A stretch of 64,000 nucleotides of DNA, from contig NC_088099.1 in assembly GCF_036370855.1 (NCBI RefSeq), forward strand, positions 140,809,517 through 140,873,516. Direction: 5' to 3'. The position numbers and the translations under genes were made by a program. Of the stretch, positions 1-11,700 are shown in pieces; the first letter of the stretch is position 1; the number at the start of each line of letters is the position of its first letter. The notes under the pieces were generated by a model. The model was not told where the DNA came from. It saw nothing but the letters and a program-made list of their open reading frames with translations, and searched no databases. Origin of the DNA: Dromaius novaehollandiae. Its lineage: Eukaryota; Chordata; Aves; Casuariiformes; Dromaiidae.

Positions 1-3000
1 GATTATATCATACAGCAAAACTCCCCAGAGAGTGGTCTACTTGGATCTGGATTTCATCTTCAAAGCTGCGCTTAGAATTTTGCTAGTTAAAGTTGTGCTC
101 ATTTTGCCACTTGTTTTAAAATAATGTTTTTCTATATAAAAAATATTATTGGCCAGATGGTACTTTTTATAAATTGCAATAACAATGTTGTATAAATGAA
201 TGCAAATCACTGACTGGATACATGACACTGTATAAACACGTGAATTTTATATTGAACCTCTTATACAACAAATGTTTACTAACTTTGATACTTGGATACG
301 GACCTGTGTAGTCTCCTGCTTTCTGTTTAAAACTCTGTTTTTCCTCCATCTCCTGCTCCACTATTCAGCATTCACAATTCATGCGTACTCAGTGCTGCAA
401 GCTGCTCTCTCATTCTGGGGCTGACCAGGGCAATCCTGGCTGGTGATGGTGCAGTGGGCATCTGTTGAGCACAGTCTCCAAGCAGGAGAGAGACCGATAT
501 GTTTTTTAGAAGGAAGAATGTGCATTTTGACAAGTCCTGTCCCTCCTAAGTTTCATCATTACACGAAGATTATTCTCACGTGATCCAAAGGATGGGGTTT
601 TACTTATTGCATAGGAAATATGCTGAGAGAGTTGCAGTTAGAAAATACTGGTATCTCCACTTTCTGAATTAGAAAACTGCATTGAGGATGCTAAAAACAG
701 ACACTAACCAGCTATCAGCCATGCTTGGTCAGCTAGTTCCTCAGAGAGAAGAGCTACAGCACTGAGAATCAGCAAGTTGTGTTAAAACATAGGAGCAAGA
801 CAAAGAATACAGATGAAGTTTCTTACAGGAAGTGTGGATGACCCAGTTTCTTGGTATGCACAATTGTCACCAGATATGACTGTTTTTTTTCCAGGAGCTT
901 TGAGTACTTCCAAAGACATTTGGAGTTCTTTGACACTGGATGCTAAACACTTTTCAAATACAGGCCCAAACTTTCTTAAGCTAGGCCTTTAACACACAAA
1001 ACGCCAGACCCGGGAAATGTTTTGACCATTTTTCCCTAAGAATTATACCATGTGTCAATGTCAGAGCAGGAGATAAAACCCTAAACCACCAATTGTGCTC
1101 CCTTCACAGGTTAAGAGCCCCCACTTTCCTACTTAACTTTAAAAAGGTTAATATTTATCTATACCCTATGGCAGTAATTTTGAAGGTGCTGATCCCAGGG
1201 ATTAATTGCTGCTTTAAACTGGCAGTTAACAGTTTAAACAACATTTTTATTGGCATGCAGTAGTTAAATGCCTAGTAATGTGCTGATGGGTTTATGATGA
1301 TTAAAGTGAATTAGGAATCCCTCTTTGAGTTATGTACTATTAGAGGCACTGGGTCGTTTGAGTACTCTGGGTTAACATAAGTGAGATGTACAGTAACCGG
1401 CAGAGAAGAAAATGTTCGTTTTTAAATATCATGCTACAGACCACGTTCTATTCTATTTACATTCGGAAATGAAGCTCTCAGGCTACTGGTGCTCTAGTGA
1501 CCCAGTGCCTGAGCACACATGCTCCGGAGGACACATTCCCAGCCCTGGTGCTCATATTTCAGTACTCGTGTCCCACAGGATACAGCACCATGCTTGTAAG
1601 AAGTATTGCCATGGTGTCATAGGTCCTGCGCTGCGCTGTGTTCACAACAGTGGCTAAAGAACCAGCAGCAAAACTCATTAGATTTAGTAAATATGTTTTT
1701 TGACTTTGATCCATACAGTATTTATATGACCACTGGCATTAGAGGAAAGCAGAGGCATTTGTAAACCCATTAATTACCTCTATTTTGCTTGGTGATCATA
1801 CATTTTGAAAATTTCAATGTGATTAGAAGCAGAAGACCTATATTCTGGCAGCCTGCTATAGGTGCCTATCTCAAACACTGTGGCTAAGGCTTGCTCTCTA
1901 TAGGGAACCATAATCAGGGAATGTTCACAACTCCGCTGAAGGTAGATCTAAACCTTACACCTACTTTGGCATCTATCTCAGGTGCCAGAGCAAGTCGTAC
2001 AAATGTGCCAAAGTGCCATTTTCTGAAGGAAATGTAATATGCATTCACTGCAATTGCAGTGCAACATGGAGATATCTGAGCTATCAGGCGAGTTATAGCT
2101 CTCTAGCACAGAGCCTGTTTACTTCTCAGTGTTTAGGCCACACAGCAGTGCACTACAGCAGTATACATACACTAGTCTGTAAGACAGGGATTCTTATCTC
2201 TATTTTCCATCTATGTTGGAAAATACTGTCTCTATTAATGATTTGGTTCTAGCAGGCCAATTAACCAGGGCAAACTTGTGATAAATATTTCTCCCATATA
2301 AAATTATGAGAACTTGCAGTCTAAGTATAGGCCGAGTGCATCTGCTAAGCCAGGACGTGTGACACGTGGATCTAGCAAGGCTATTTAGTGCCACACAGTT
2401 GACATGCTTTGCTGTTGTGATTCCGAGGGATACTGTTCATAAACCATAGCTAGCCTCTTGCCTCACTGTTAGTTATTTGTATTGTCTGACCTTTTCATTT
2501 CCTAATTAAAAGCAATGCATACAGTCGGGAAGAATATGATTGGCCACTTAAAATAATTTTGTCCAATTGATCGCAGTTTTTAATTAGTTAACCAAGAGTT
2601 TTGGTATTATGGGGGCACTCTGCAAGAATGGAGCACATTAAATCAAGCCTCTGTCTCATACCTATATATGGAACGTGTAACCAGAGGCTGTTTGCAAAAA
2701 TAAGTAATAGGTGTGGGGAGCAAAGTACAGTATAAAAATGTAAGAGATATTTTATTTATAAACTACTTTCTTAAATAAGAAATAGTTGGAATTCTTAATT
2801 ACAGACTGTCTGTCTGTGCCTCTCGCTTTCAGTGTCTGCTGTGCTGTTTACTTTCTTCTGATACCTCAGATCTCTGGTGGCTGACTCCTGCTCTTTTCTC
2901 TGCTGTATCTGTGACCCAGAACCTGACTACTAGCTGCTGAAAATGAGTTAATAAATAGATTGAGTGTATGGAAGCTGCCATTGTCCCAGAGACTGCAAGA

Positions 3001-3599
3001 TATTGGGTGCACGCAAGTCTGATATGCTGGTCTCTCTATCAAAGTATTAATTAGTATTTGACTTAATTCATGAAAATACATATATTTATATATATAAATT
3101 TAATGCTGGGCTGCTAGATAAAGCATTTGAAATTCTGACTTAGTATGTTTAACATATTTAAATCTTAAAAATAATCTTTCAGAGAAAACAAGTAAAATTT
3201 TTAAGAAACTTTCTGGCAAAATCTGACCTCTGTCAGACCTATCATGAATTCACCTAGTCATAGTGAGCTTGTATCTCCTGCAGTTTGAATTCAAATGCAA
3301 CTTCATGTTGTTTTTTTCCCAGGTTCTGGAAGAATGACCCAGTTTTTTTGGATTTTGCTCCATTTACTGTGTCTTGTTAAAATGTGCCCATTCAGTTGAG
3401 AATTCTGTAACTTGCAGACTAGGACTACAATAGGAAAAAGAAATGGATTGGAAAAGTCCCTCTTTCCCTATGCAAGGCTGTGCAGGGGTGAAAAAAAAAA
3501 AGGAGACATGAGTACATATAAAATAAGTTCATAAGCATTATTGTTGTGGAAAAGGTTTGAATAACAACCTAAGACAGGCATCTGGCCAAGTTTAAATGA
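1..3599. other. Gene-free 5' flank
   Basis: AT-rich sequence with only short chance frames and the AT tract at 3076. I see no exon, RNA gene or well-preserved mobile element. Confidence 0.6.
3076..3101. repeat. AT-rich microsatellite-like tract
   Basis: ATACATATATTTATATATAT followed by AAATTT. Short imperfect AT repeat in the upstream flank. Confidence 0.7.
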
Positions 3600-3692
3600 T
3601 GGGCCAGATTGTTAGCTGGTGAAAGTCATATAGCGCTATTGGGATCAGTGCAGTTTTTCTGATTTAAACAAAGTGAGTAGTTGTTCCTACAC
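3600..3692. repeat. Imperfect palindromic ancient repeat (GGGCCAGATT type)
   Basis: GGGCCAGATTGTTAGCTGGT, then a TAGCGCTATTGGGATCAGTG centre, then TTTTTCTGATTTAAAC, follow an old sauropsid repeat that I remember as GGGCCAGATTCTCAGCTGGT...CTGATTTACACCAG. The consensus is a near-palindrome, but this copy has lost most arm pairing. I do not know the official family name. Confidence 0.45.
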
Positions 3693-6282
3693 AATCAAAA
3701 GTTGTAATGCCTGCTCTACAACCCTTGGTATTGGTCAATGTCAAAAATAGCAGTATCCTTTCTACTCTCATCTCTGCTTCCTTTCTTCCTATTTACTCTC
3801 TCCAAAACAAGTACCGGAGAAGGGATCCCAAGAGCTGGAAGACTGGACTGCTTACTCTGTTTAATTAAAGTGACTTATGCTGGCAGCTCCTGCTTCTGCT
3901 AGAGTCAAATTCTGGCCAAAAAGTTAAGCTCAGTTGGAGCTGAAGGTATTCATATAGTTGAGTGTGTCCATTCATGAAAAATGCAGCAAGGATGAGAATT
4001 CAAAAAGCTGCAATATAGAGAACACTCTTTCTTAGGGCTATAGTTCATTTCTCATTTGGAATGAGAATGGAAAACATATCAAAAACACTATTGCCTTTGT
4101 CGCATTTTCCTTTCAAGCAGACACCTAAGCAATAAAGGCACATTTTTGAAGGTGAATTCAAATTAGAACAGGTATTCAAGATGTTAGTCCCATGTTTTCT
4201 CAGTTTTGAGCTACACCAAAAGCTAAGTATTTCAGCAGAATAATCACTGGTTAGCTGGCACACTTGAAGGATAGGTTTTATCTTTTGACTGAAAGCAGAA
4301 GATGTATTATGATTTTCCCAGAAAAGTGATAATGCCAGATTCTTTACAGAAGCTTGTAAAATGGAAAATTTGTGCATTCTCTGTAGCTTTTTCAACTTGT
4401 CAGTGGGTTTACAGATAACATCATTTCCAGGCCTTTTTTTTTCCCAGTCCCTTTGATTCACAGGTCCATTTCAAAAGATGTCTAGAAGGTGATTAGAGCA
4501 CCATAGAAACTCAAGATGAAAAGATAAACTTAGCTTTTACCACAACACTGTAGTTAATGAAGGTTATTTCAAGTGCTTATCTTAGCTAACTCTACTGTAT
4601 GAAAAAATATGTTTGTTAGGAAAATCAGTCTTAATTAGAACAAAGTATCTGCCTCTAAGGAAGTAGGACCGTGCCACTTCATTGATGGTATGTCATTGCT
4701 ATGTATGCTTCAGCTAGATACTAAGACTTCTAAAGAGAAACCTTAAATAGCTAGCCCATAAATTCAGAAGCAACTTCAACTTGTTGATAGATATTCAACT
4801 ACTATCAGTATTCAGGATGACGTTTTTCATTTACATTTGGTTGGAAGATTGCAATTTTTCCTTTCCCAGGCAGATCATGATATCACGATTCCTGCCTTTG
4901 TGACTTCAAGAGTAGATTAATACATTGCAAAACACTTGGGGATAAATGTTAAATTAATCCAGAATCTGAAGGTAATGTACCAGTGGGTTTTTGTTTCTCT
5001 CCAATAGTTTTCCCTAGTGAGGAATAAGACCTAGCAGTAGTTGATGGAATAAATAAACTATTCAATGAACAATATTATTGATAAATCATTCCCAGAAAAT
5101 TATATTTTCAATGTAATTTGCACCAGTAGTGTTTTTGTTTGGGTGATCTGCCTACTGTTTAACTGCAGATGAAAACTAGGGCCTGAATCTCTAACTTCTC
5201 TGGCTGTGGTGCAAGCACACACATGCTGTTGCGTTATGTGGGCACAAGTGCATGCATGTTTGTGAAAACGCGTATTCAAGTGATAGGGCTAAAGGACTTG
5301 TAGCCATATGAAATATCTTTCTTCCAAATCTGACAATTGTTTGTTTTTGTCTAGGACTCACAGTGTAGGGTCACTGTTGTTGGCCCTCTAAACAACCATT
5401 TTAGATAAAGCTGTTAGATTAGTATCTATTTTTTATTATTTTCAAACAGCACTTTTCATGTCCTCTGTCTGCAGCTAATGTGCATCCCTCCTGTTTGTTA
5501 GGACTGGAAATTGGTCTTTCAAAGTGCCATGAGTATCCTGAAAGAGTGAAAATTAATGACAAAACTTACCTGAGACCGATAATTAGAGGACACTGGGGAC
5601 ATTCTCCCTTTTCCGCAGTGAAGGAGAACAAAGTTAGCTGAATTAGCCTACATGCATCTTTACACGTAAGCTGGGAGATCTGTTACGAATATAAGAACAA
5701 CTAATTTTTCCTGTGTTTCCAACAGCATGAAAATAAGTTTTCAGAAAACACCCAGGTCTCTTAACTGCTGGCAGATATGGAATGAGTCAGATAAAGATAC
5801 TGCCTTGTGAAACCTCACAATCTCCATGTGAGGCAAAATTCAGACAGGTCATACAACATAACCAGTAGCTCAGATGTTTCTGTGGTAAACCACCATGTTC
5901 TTTTAAGTGCTGCTGCTTTTTGCCACTCTGTTAATCTTCCCAGCTGTTTACTTGTTCCCAGGTGTGAAATCAAATGCTGCAGCAGCTGGGCTGGATTGCA
6001 GCATGACTTGGCACTCATTGCTATATTCCTTTGAAGAAGAGCTCTGGCAGACTGTGCTGCACAGGATCATGCCTTAAATATGCGCATGTAAATATACAAA
6101 CTTCAGTCCTGAGCAGTAACTTATTTGAAATGGCTACTAGCCTATTCCTAGGGGAGTAAGAAACGAAAACACACAGGTAGTAGGAGAAAGTGTTATTTCA
6201 TAGTCTTCCCTATCAGCTGTTCTGAATACAGTTTTGATTCTGTACAGTCAGACATTAGGAGGGGAAAGCAAATCTTATATGT
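3693..6282. other. Gene-free 5' flank
   Basis: The longest open stretch is 138 codons on the minus strand at 4045-4461. It begins with GTG, resembles no protein I know, and reads like chance. Around 5180 a GGGCCTGAATCTCTAAC word could be a trace of an old repeat. Nothing else is supported. Confidence 0.55.
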
Positions 6283-6345
6283 CCAGTTCTGGTCTCAGCA
6301 CTATGGTAAATCAGGACCAACTCCACCCAAGTCCCTGGAGAAACC
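6283..6345. repeat. Ancient palindromic repeat relic next to the long CR1
   Basis: GTTCTGGTCTCAGCACTATG, GTAAATCAGGACCAACTCCA and AAGTCCCTGGAG parallel a widespread old repeat reading TTCTGATCTCAGTTACAC, GTAAATCAGGAGTAACTCCA and AAGTCAATGGAG. It lies about 80 bp 5' of the CR1 copy and is not part of it. Confidence 0.45.
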
Positions 6346-6429
6346 CTAGTACATAACCAGTCAGACTCATGAGACATAAAACGTGAGACTTAAGACAAAT
6401 ATTCATTTGAATTTATATATTTAGAATTG

Positions 6430-6765
6430 GCTCATTTGGGAAAAACTATATTAAGAGCAACTTGTAAAGTATCAAATGTGACTACGGAGCTCTGGGGGGC
6501 AGTGGTCAGGGGTATGGAGGCCCTGGTGGTTTTCCCCTCAGTCTTGCCAGTGAGAGGGAAGGATGTGAGGAAGAGTGGATGGATACAGCAGGTCAAAAAT
6601 TGGCTGTGCAGCTGGTGTCAGCAACAGGGTTTTAGTTTCTATGACCATGGGACCCTGTTTGAAGACTGACCTCTGCTTGGTAGAGGTGGGATCCACCTCA
6701 CTAAGGGGGGCACAAGCATCTTTGCAAACAGGTTGGCCAACCTGGTGAAGAGGGCTTTAAACTAG
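6430..6765 (+). pseudogene. CR1 ORF1 remnant, esterase-like C-terminus
   Basis: Translated pieces match the C-terminal SGNH-esterase-like domain of CR1 ORF1: IKCDYGALG, VVFPSVLPVRGK, WCQQQGFSFYDHGTLFED and GGIHLTKGGTSIFANRLANL, ending RALN with TAG at 6763-6765. A frameshift near 6480 and another near 6665 split the frame. The DGIHLT motif that carries the catalytic Asp-His pair in this family reads GGIHLT here, so the Asp is lost. This is a non-functional remnant. Confidence 0.8.
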
Positions 6766-6831
6766 GGAAGATGGGGGGAGGGAAAAGTTACAGGGACCAA
6801 GTGTTATATAATCAACAAAACAGGCCTTAAG

Positions 6832-6878
6832 TGGCATCTTTAGGGACCTGCTTGGAAGAATCCCATGGGATAGGGTCC
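6832..6878 (+). repeat. 47-bp perfect repeat, ectopic copy inside the CR1
   Basis: Identical over 47 bp to 7670-7716, which is the normal position of this segment in ORF2 (encoding FRDLLGRIPWDRV). Here it lies between the ORF1 stop and the ORF2 start, where no such coding is expected. The bases just outside differ on both sides (G against T at 6831/7669, A against T at 6879/7717). Confidence 0.85.
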
Positions 6879-6991
6879 ACATTTGCATGCAGGCAAGGAA
6901 GTCCTCACAAGACAAGACTATTGGGAAACCTCTTGGGAAATTGGCACACTCGGGTACTCCTCTGAAGTGACTGTACACAAATACAGGCAGC

Positions 6992-9670
6992 ATGGGGAAT
7001 AAACAGCAGGAATTAGAGATCTGTGTGCAGCTGCAGGACTATGATCTCACTGTGATTATGGAGACATAGTGGGGTAGATCGCATGACTGGAATGGATGGC
7101 TACAAGTTCTTTAGGAAGGACAGGCCAGGAAGGAAAGGAGGCAGAGTTGGCCTTTATGTGAGAGAGCAGTGGGGATGTTTGGAGCTCTGCCTAGGGGTGG
7201 ACAATGGCCTGGCCAAGAGCTTATGGATAAGAATTAAATGGCAAACTAACATGGGCGACACTGTTGTGGATGTTTGCTACAGGCTACCTGATTAGGAGGA
7301 AGAAGTAGATGAGGCCTTCTACAGGCGGTTGGAAGCCTCATGTAGCCTCATGTTCACAGGTCTTGGTCCTCATGGGGGACTTCAACCATTGCTGTATCTA
7401 CTGGAGGGACAACACAGCAAGGCACAAGCAATCCAGGAGGTTTCTAGAGAGCATTGATAACAACTTCCTGATACAGCTGATAGAGGAGCCAATGAGGTGA
7501 GGTGCTCTGCTAGACTCATACTTACAGACAAGGAAGAGCTTGTTGGAGATATGCAGGTCGGGGGCATCCTTGGCTCCAGTGACCATGAGACGGTGGATTT
7601 CAGTATCCTGAGAGGAGGGAGAAGGGCAAAGAGCAGGATCACAATCCTGAACTTCAGGAGGGCTGACTTTGGCATCTTTAGGGACCTGCTTGGAAGAATC
7701 CCATGGGATAGGGTCCTAGAAGGAAGAGGGGTCTAAGAAAGCTCATTGATATTCACATCCTTCCAGCTTAAGATCAGTCCGTCTCAATGACCAAGAAGTC
7801 AAGCAAAGGGAACAGGAGACTTGCACAGATGAACAAGGAGCTCCTGGCAAAACTCAAATAAAATAAGGAAGTATACAGAAGGTGGAAGCAGGGACAGGTA
7901 ACTGGGAGAAATATAGGGATGTTGTTTGAGTATGCAGGGATGGAGCTAGGAAGGCTGACACTCAACTGGAATTTAATCTGGCGAGGGCTGTCAAGGACAA
8001 TGAGAAGGGCTTCTATATACAGCAGTAACAAAAGGGAGACTAGGAGAAATGTGGGCCCACTACTGAATGGAGCAGGAGCCCTGGTGATGAAGGACACAGA
8101 GAAAGCAGAGATACTGAATGCCTTCCTTGCTGTCAAGACCAGCCCTCAGGAATCCCAGACCCTGGAGACCAAGGAGAAAGTCTAGAGGAAAAAAGACTTT
8201 CCCTTAGTGGGGAAGGATTGAGTCGGGGATCATTTAGGCAAACTGGACATACACAAGTCCATTAGCCCTGATGGGATACCCCTATGATTGCTGAAGGAGT
8301 TGGCTGATGTCATTGCTAGGCCACTCTCAATCATCTTTGAAAGGTCTTGGTGATCAGGAGATGTGCCTTAGGGCTGGAAGAAAGCCAGTGTCACTCCAGT
8401 CTTCAAAAAGGGCAAAGAGGAGGACCCAGGAAACTATAGGCCAGTCAGCCTCACCTCCATCCCTGGAAAGGTGATGGAACAGCTCATCCTGGATGTCATC
8501 TCTAAGCATGTGAAGGAGAAGAAGGTGATCAGGAATAGTCAGCATGGATTCCCAAAGGGGAAATCATGCTTCACCAACCTGATAGCCTTCTATAATGGAA
8601 TGAGTGGCTGGATAGATGAGGAGAGAGCAGTGAATGTTGTCCACCTTGACTTCAGTAAGGCTTTAGACACTGTCTCCCATAACATCCTCATAGGCAAGCT
8701 CAGGTAGTGTGGGTAAGATGAGTGGACAATGAGGTGGACTGAGAACTGGCTGAATGGCAGAGCTCAGAGGGTTGTAATCAGTGGCACAAAGTCTAGTTAG
8801 AGGCCTGTAGCTAGCGGTGTCCCCCAGGGGTCAATACTGTGTCCAGTATCATTCAGCTTATTCATCAGTGACGTGGATGAAGGGGCAGAGTGCCTCCTCA
8901 GCAAGTCTGCTGATGATCCAAAAGTGGGAGGAGTGGCTGATACCCCAGAGGGTTGTGTTGCCATTCAGAGGGACCTTGACAGGCTGGAGAGATGGGCAGA
9001 ACAGAATGTCATGAGGTTCAGCAAAGGGAAGTGAAGAGTCCTGCACGTAGGGAGGAATAACCCCATGCACCAGTACAGAGAAGGCCCTGGGAGTCCTGGT
9101 GGACAAGAATTTGACCATGAGCCAGTGATGTGCCCTTGTGGCTGAGAAGGCCAATGGTATCCTGGCATGCATTAGGCAGAGCATTGCCAGCAGGTCGGGG
9201 GAGGTGATCCTCCCCTTCTACTCAGCCCTGGTGAGGCCACATCTGGAGTGCTGTGTCCAATTCTGGGCTCCCCAATACAAGAGAGACATGGAGCTACTGG
9301 AGTGAGTCCAGTGGAGGGCTACTAAGACGATGGACTGGAACATCTCTCATATGAAGAGAGGCTGAGAGAGCTGGGACTCTTCAGCCTGGAGAAGAGAAGG
9401 CTGAAGGGGGATCTTATATATGTGTGCAAGTATCTGAAGGGAGGATGTCAAGAGGATTGGGCCAGACTCTTCTCAGTGATGCCCAGTGGTAGGATGAGAG
9501 GCAGTGGGCACAAACTAAAACACAGGAAGCTCTGTCTGAACATGAGGAAAAATTTCTTTGTTGTGAGGGTGACTGAGCACTGGAGCAGGTTGCCCAGAGA
9601 GGCTGTGGAGTCTCCTTGCTTGGAGACATTCAAAAGCCATCTGGACATGCTTCTGAGTAATGTGCTCTAG
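6992..9670 (+). pseudogene. CR1 ORF2 remnant (endonuclease and reverse transcriptase)
   Basis: The copy starts at MGNKQQELEI (6992), but codon 26 is TAG and the frame shifts before 7083. Endonuclease landmarks are GDFNH at 7375-7389 and the catalytic-type SDH at 7578-7586. Reverse-transcriptase landmarks are QHGFPKGKS near 8540, motif A LDFSKALDTVSH around 8648, GVPQGS at 8816-8833, and motif C at 8906-8917, which reads SADD where CR1 normally has FADD. The C-terminal part, YLKGGCQEDWARLFSV to LDMLLSNVL, ends at TAG 9668-9670. Several in-frame stops (for example after GKLR near 8707, and TGA in place of Cys near 9032) and frame changes rule out function. Confidence 0.92.
7670..7716 (+). repeat. 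47-bp perfect repeat, native copy in CR1 ORF2
   Basis: Source-position copy of the duplicated segment, colinear with the endonuclease to RT linker of CR1 ORF2. The perfect identity contrasts with the many mutations elsewhere in the element. Confidence 0.85.
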
Positions 9671-9873
9671 GTGACCCTGCTTGAGCAGGAGGCTTGGACT
9701 AGATGATCTCTAAAGGACCCTTTCAATCTCAACTGTTCTGTGATTAAGAATGAAAAATACTGCACCTTGCTTGCAACATTGATTTAGCTAGAGATAACCC
9801 CTAATAAAAGCCTACTTCTTTTCTCTGTTAGGAGTCATTCTGTAGTGAATTTCCTCGTACATTGAGGAAGTTG

Positions 9874-9892
9874 AACTGGAGTAACTCCAGTT
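9874..9892. repeat. Short perfect inverted repeat (GGAGTAACTCC core)
   Basis: AACTGGA and TCCAGTT form perfect 7-bp arms around GTAAC. The core GGAGTAACTCCA is also the hallmark of the palindromic repeat family seen at 6283, so this may be a short relic of it, about 130 bp beyond the CR1 3' end. Confidence 0.4.
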
Positions 9893-10353
9893 ACAGTGTG
9901 TGATATGATGCAACTTTAATGCAACTCATCTGCAGCAATAACACATATTGCAGCAGAAATGTAAAGAAATGTAAAGAAATAGAAATAGATTTTTGTTTTC
10001 TTGAATTTGTTTTTGAACTCTAAGCATGCATATGATTCTGTGACAAAAGGCATTAAATTGTTTTTATGCTAAATACGTGGGAAATGATACCATGTGAATG
10101 TAACCTTTATCTGGATATTGAATTCCCATTTCTTTTGCCTTGTAGGATTGCTTACATAGTCAGCTACAGAATTTTATGTGGCTACTAAATAAACAATGTA
10201 GATGAGACTTCATATGGTCCGGGAAGAAAGCGTCTGGATCCATCCCTTCCCTGTTACACAGAAGGAAAATTTCAGGGACTATGAAGCTACTCATTGTGTT
10301 GGAGGAAGTGGTCTTAGGAAAATAAAGAGGCTTTTAAACACACCCATGCCCCT

Positions 10354-10411
10354 ACATGGTTTCTGGCTCTGCAACTGATTTTCTGTGTGATTCTGGACAA
10401 ATGATTAAGGT
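10354..10411 (+). mobile_element. MIR/CORE-SINE core fragment
   Basis: TTCTGGCTCTGCAACTGATT, TTCTGTGTGATTCTGGACAA and ATGATTAA match the order of the MIR core (GGCTCTGCCACTTACTAGCT, GTGTGACCTTGGGCAAGTCA, CTTAA). Sense orientation. Flanking parts are not recognisable. Confidence 0.55.
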
Positions 10412-10959
10412 TATATCTATACCATATAATGTAGTATCCTGCAGAAATACCCACACTGACTCTGACTGAATTATAAGGACTTTTTTTCCTCACTTCACTG
10501 AGAATTTTCACTGCTTAAAATATTGGGATGGTTCACACAGATCATGTGGGACTGTGTTAATATATATTTTTTTATATATTTTTTTTCAAATCAGGTAGAA
10601 GACATCAAACCAGTGAAACTCATGGGCCAAGGTTTTTTTGGTCTTTTTTTTTAAGAAATAAAAATAGCAAATGCCTTAGTAGGAATGGTGAAAATGACAA
10701 CTCTTCTTATTTGTGAATTCTGTCTTCTTTAGGTAAAATAGAATTTCTTATTAAATTTCACTGTGGAATTAAGTGCCTGCAGAGCTGGAAACATGCTCTT
10801 TTCTATGTTTGTTTTTTCACTTTTATTGTCTGTGCTTGCATGGCCCCATGAACATGTTAGGGAAGAATATAAATTGAAATTGGCCTGGCTGGTTCAAAAC
10901 CCCTGCAAAAATGAGATTGCTAAGTGTTTGGGGGAACAGTGAGTTGAGTGGTTGACCTT

Positions 10960-11700
10960 GACATTCCCCCTGCATGGCAGGATCAGGAGCAGCCAAGTGT
11001 CTGTGCTTCTAGTGAGGGACACTTGTGCCTGGCTCAGGGTCTGGTATAAGCGAGGGCAGCCCTGAGAGCTCACTGTGCTTCACTGTAGCCTGCAGGGCTG
11101 CCACCATCTCTGTCGTCGCTGAGGATCCTTGCATCCCAAGACTGAAGTGCACCCCAGTCCAATTCACAAGTCCTCTTATCTGCCTCTCCTTTGATCAGAA
11201 AGACTGGGGGTGACACGATGGCTCTGGGTGTTTTCCCCAGACTCCCTTCATCGCCTCCGTGCAAGACACCACAGGTTCAGGCACAGGAGACATGTCGGGT
11301 GTGCCGTGTCCTGCAACACAGATGCGGCAGCGTTAGCTCACTGAATGAGCAAGGGGACTCCATTCTCTCTCGCAGGAAAGTTTTTAGTTCGGTGTCCTAA
11401 GGGGTGATGCTCCGGCTGCTGCATGGCTCCGTCGCGCCTTCCCGCTTTGGCATCTCACTGATACGTGCTGCCCATCACCCCCACCCTGGGGCTGGGATCG
11501 GGGGCAGTCTGCTGTGGGAGGCAGGTGGTGTGGCAGCGAGCTAGGCAGGAGACAAGTGGGAAATGCCAAAGAGGCTTGCCAGTTCTGTGCGTCTGCTTGA
11601 AGGGCCTTATGGCTGTTACTCCTTAGGAAAAAGGGGACAGGAGGGGACGGAGGAGAAGTGTGCCTTAAGCCAGTGGGAGGGGGCCATGCAAAAGCAGCAA
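10960..11700. other. GC- and CpG-richer patch upstream of ANGPT1
   Basis: The base composition changes clearly from the AT-rich surroundings. CpGs appear in CTGTCGTCGCTGAGG (about 11110), ATGCGGCAGCGTTAG (11321) and TCCGTCGCGCCTTCCCG (11427). Short open frames on both strands follow from the GC content and resemble no protein I know. It could be an old repeat, a distal regulatory element, or an exon of an unannotated non-coding RNA. It ends about 2.1 kb before the ANGPT1 leader. Confidence 0.4.

Larger units (their letters stand above)
6425..9745 (+). mobile_element. CR1 LINE, 5'-truncated and degenerate (about 3.3 kb)
   Basis: A chicken-repeat-1-type non-LTR retrotransposon in sense orientation. 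It covers the end of ORF1 (esterase-like domain), an inter-ORF segment, most of ORF2 (endonuclease and reverse transcriptase), and the CR1 3'UTR ending near GGACTAGATGATCTC and CTGTTCTGTGATT. Full-length CR1 is about 4.5 kb, so the 5' part is missing, as is usual for this family. Many stops and frameshifts show it is dead. The left edge is approximate: recognisable ORF1 coding similarity (HVGTND-like) starts about 6427. A 47-bp internal duplication is described under findings. Confidence 0.95.

Noticed and set aside
4045..4461. 138-codon open frame on the minus strand
   Set aside because: It begins with GTG rather than ATG, resembles no known protein, has no splice context and lies in AT-rich flank where chance frames of this size occur.
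5170..5215. GGGCCTGAATCTCTAAC as another ancient repeat relic
   Set aside because: Only one short word matches what I remember; the flanks give no further support.
8858..9184. 108-codon minus-strand frame inside the CR1
   Set aside because: It is the antisense shadow of the CR1 reverse-transcriptase region and not an independent gene.
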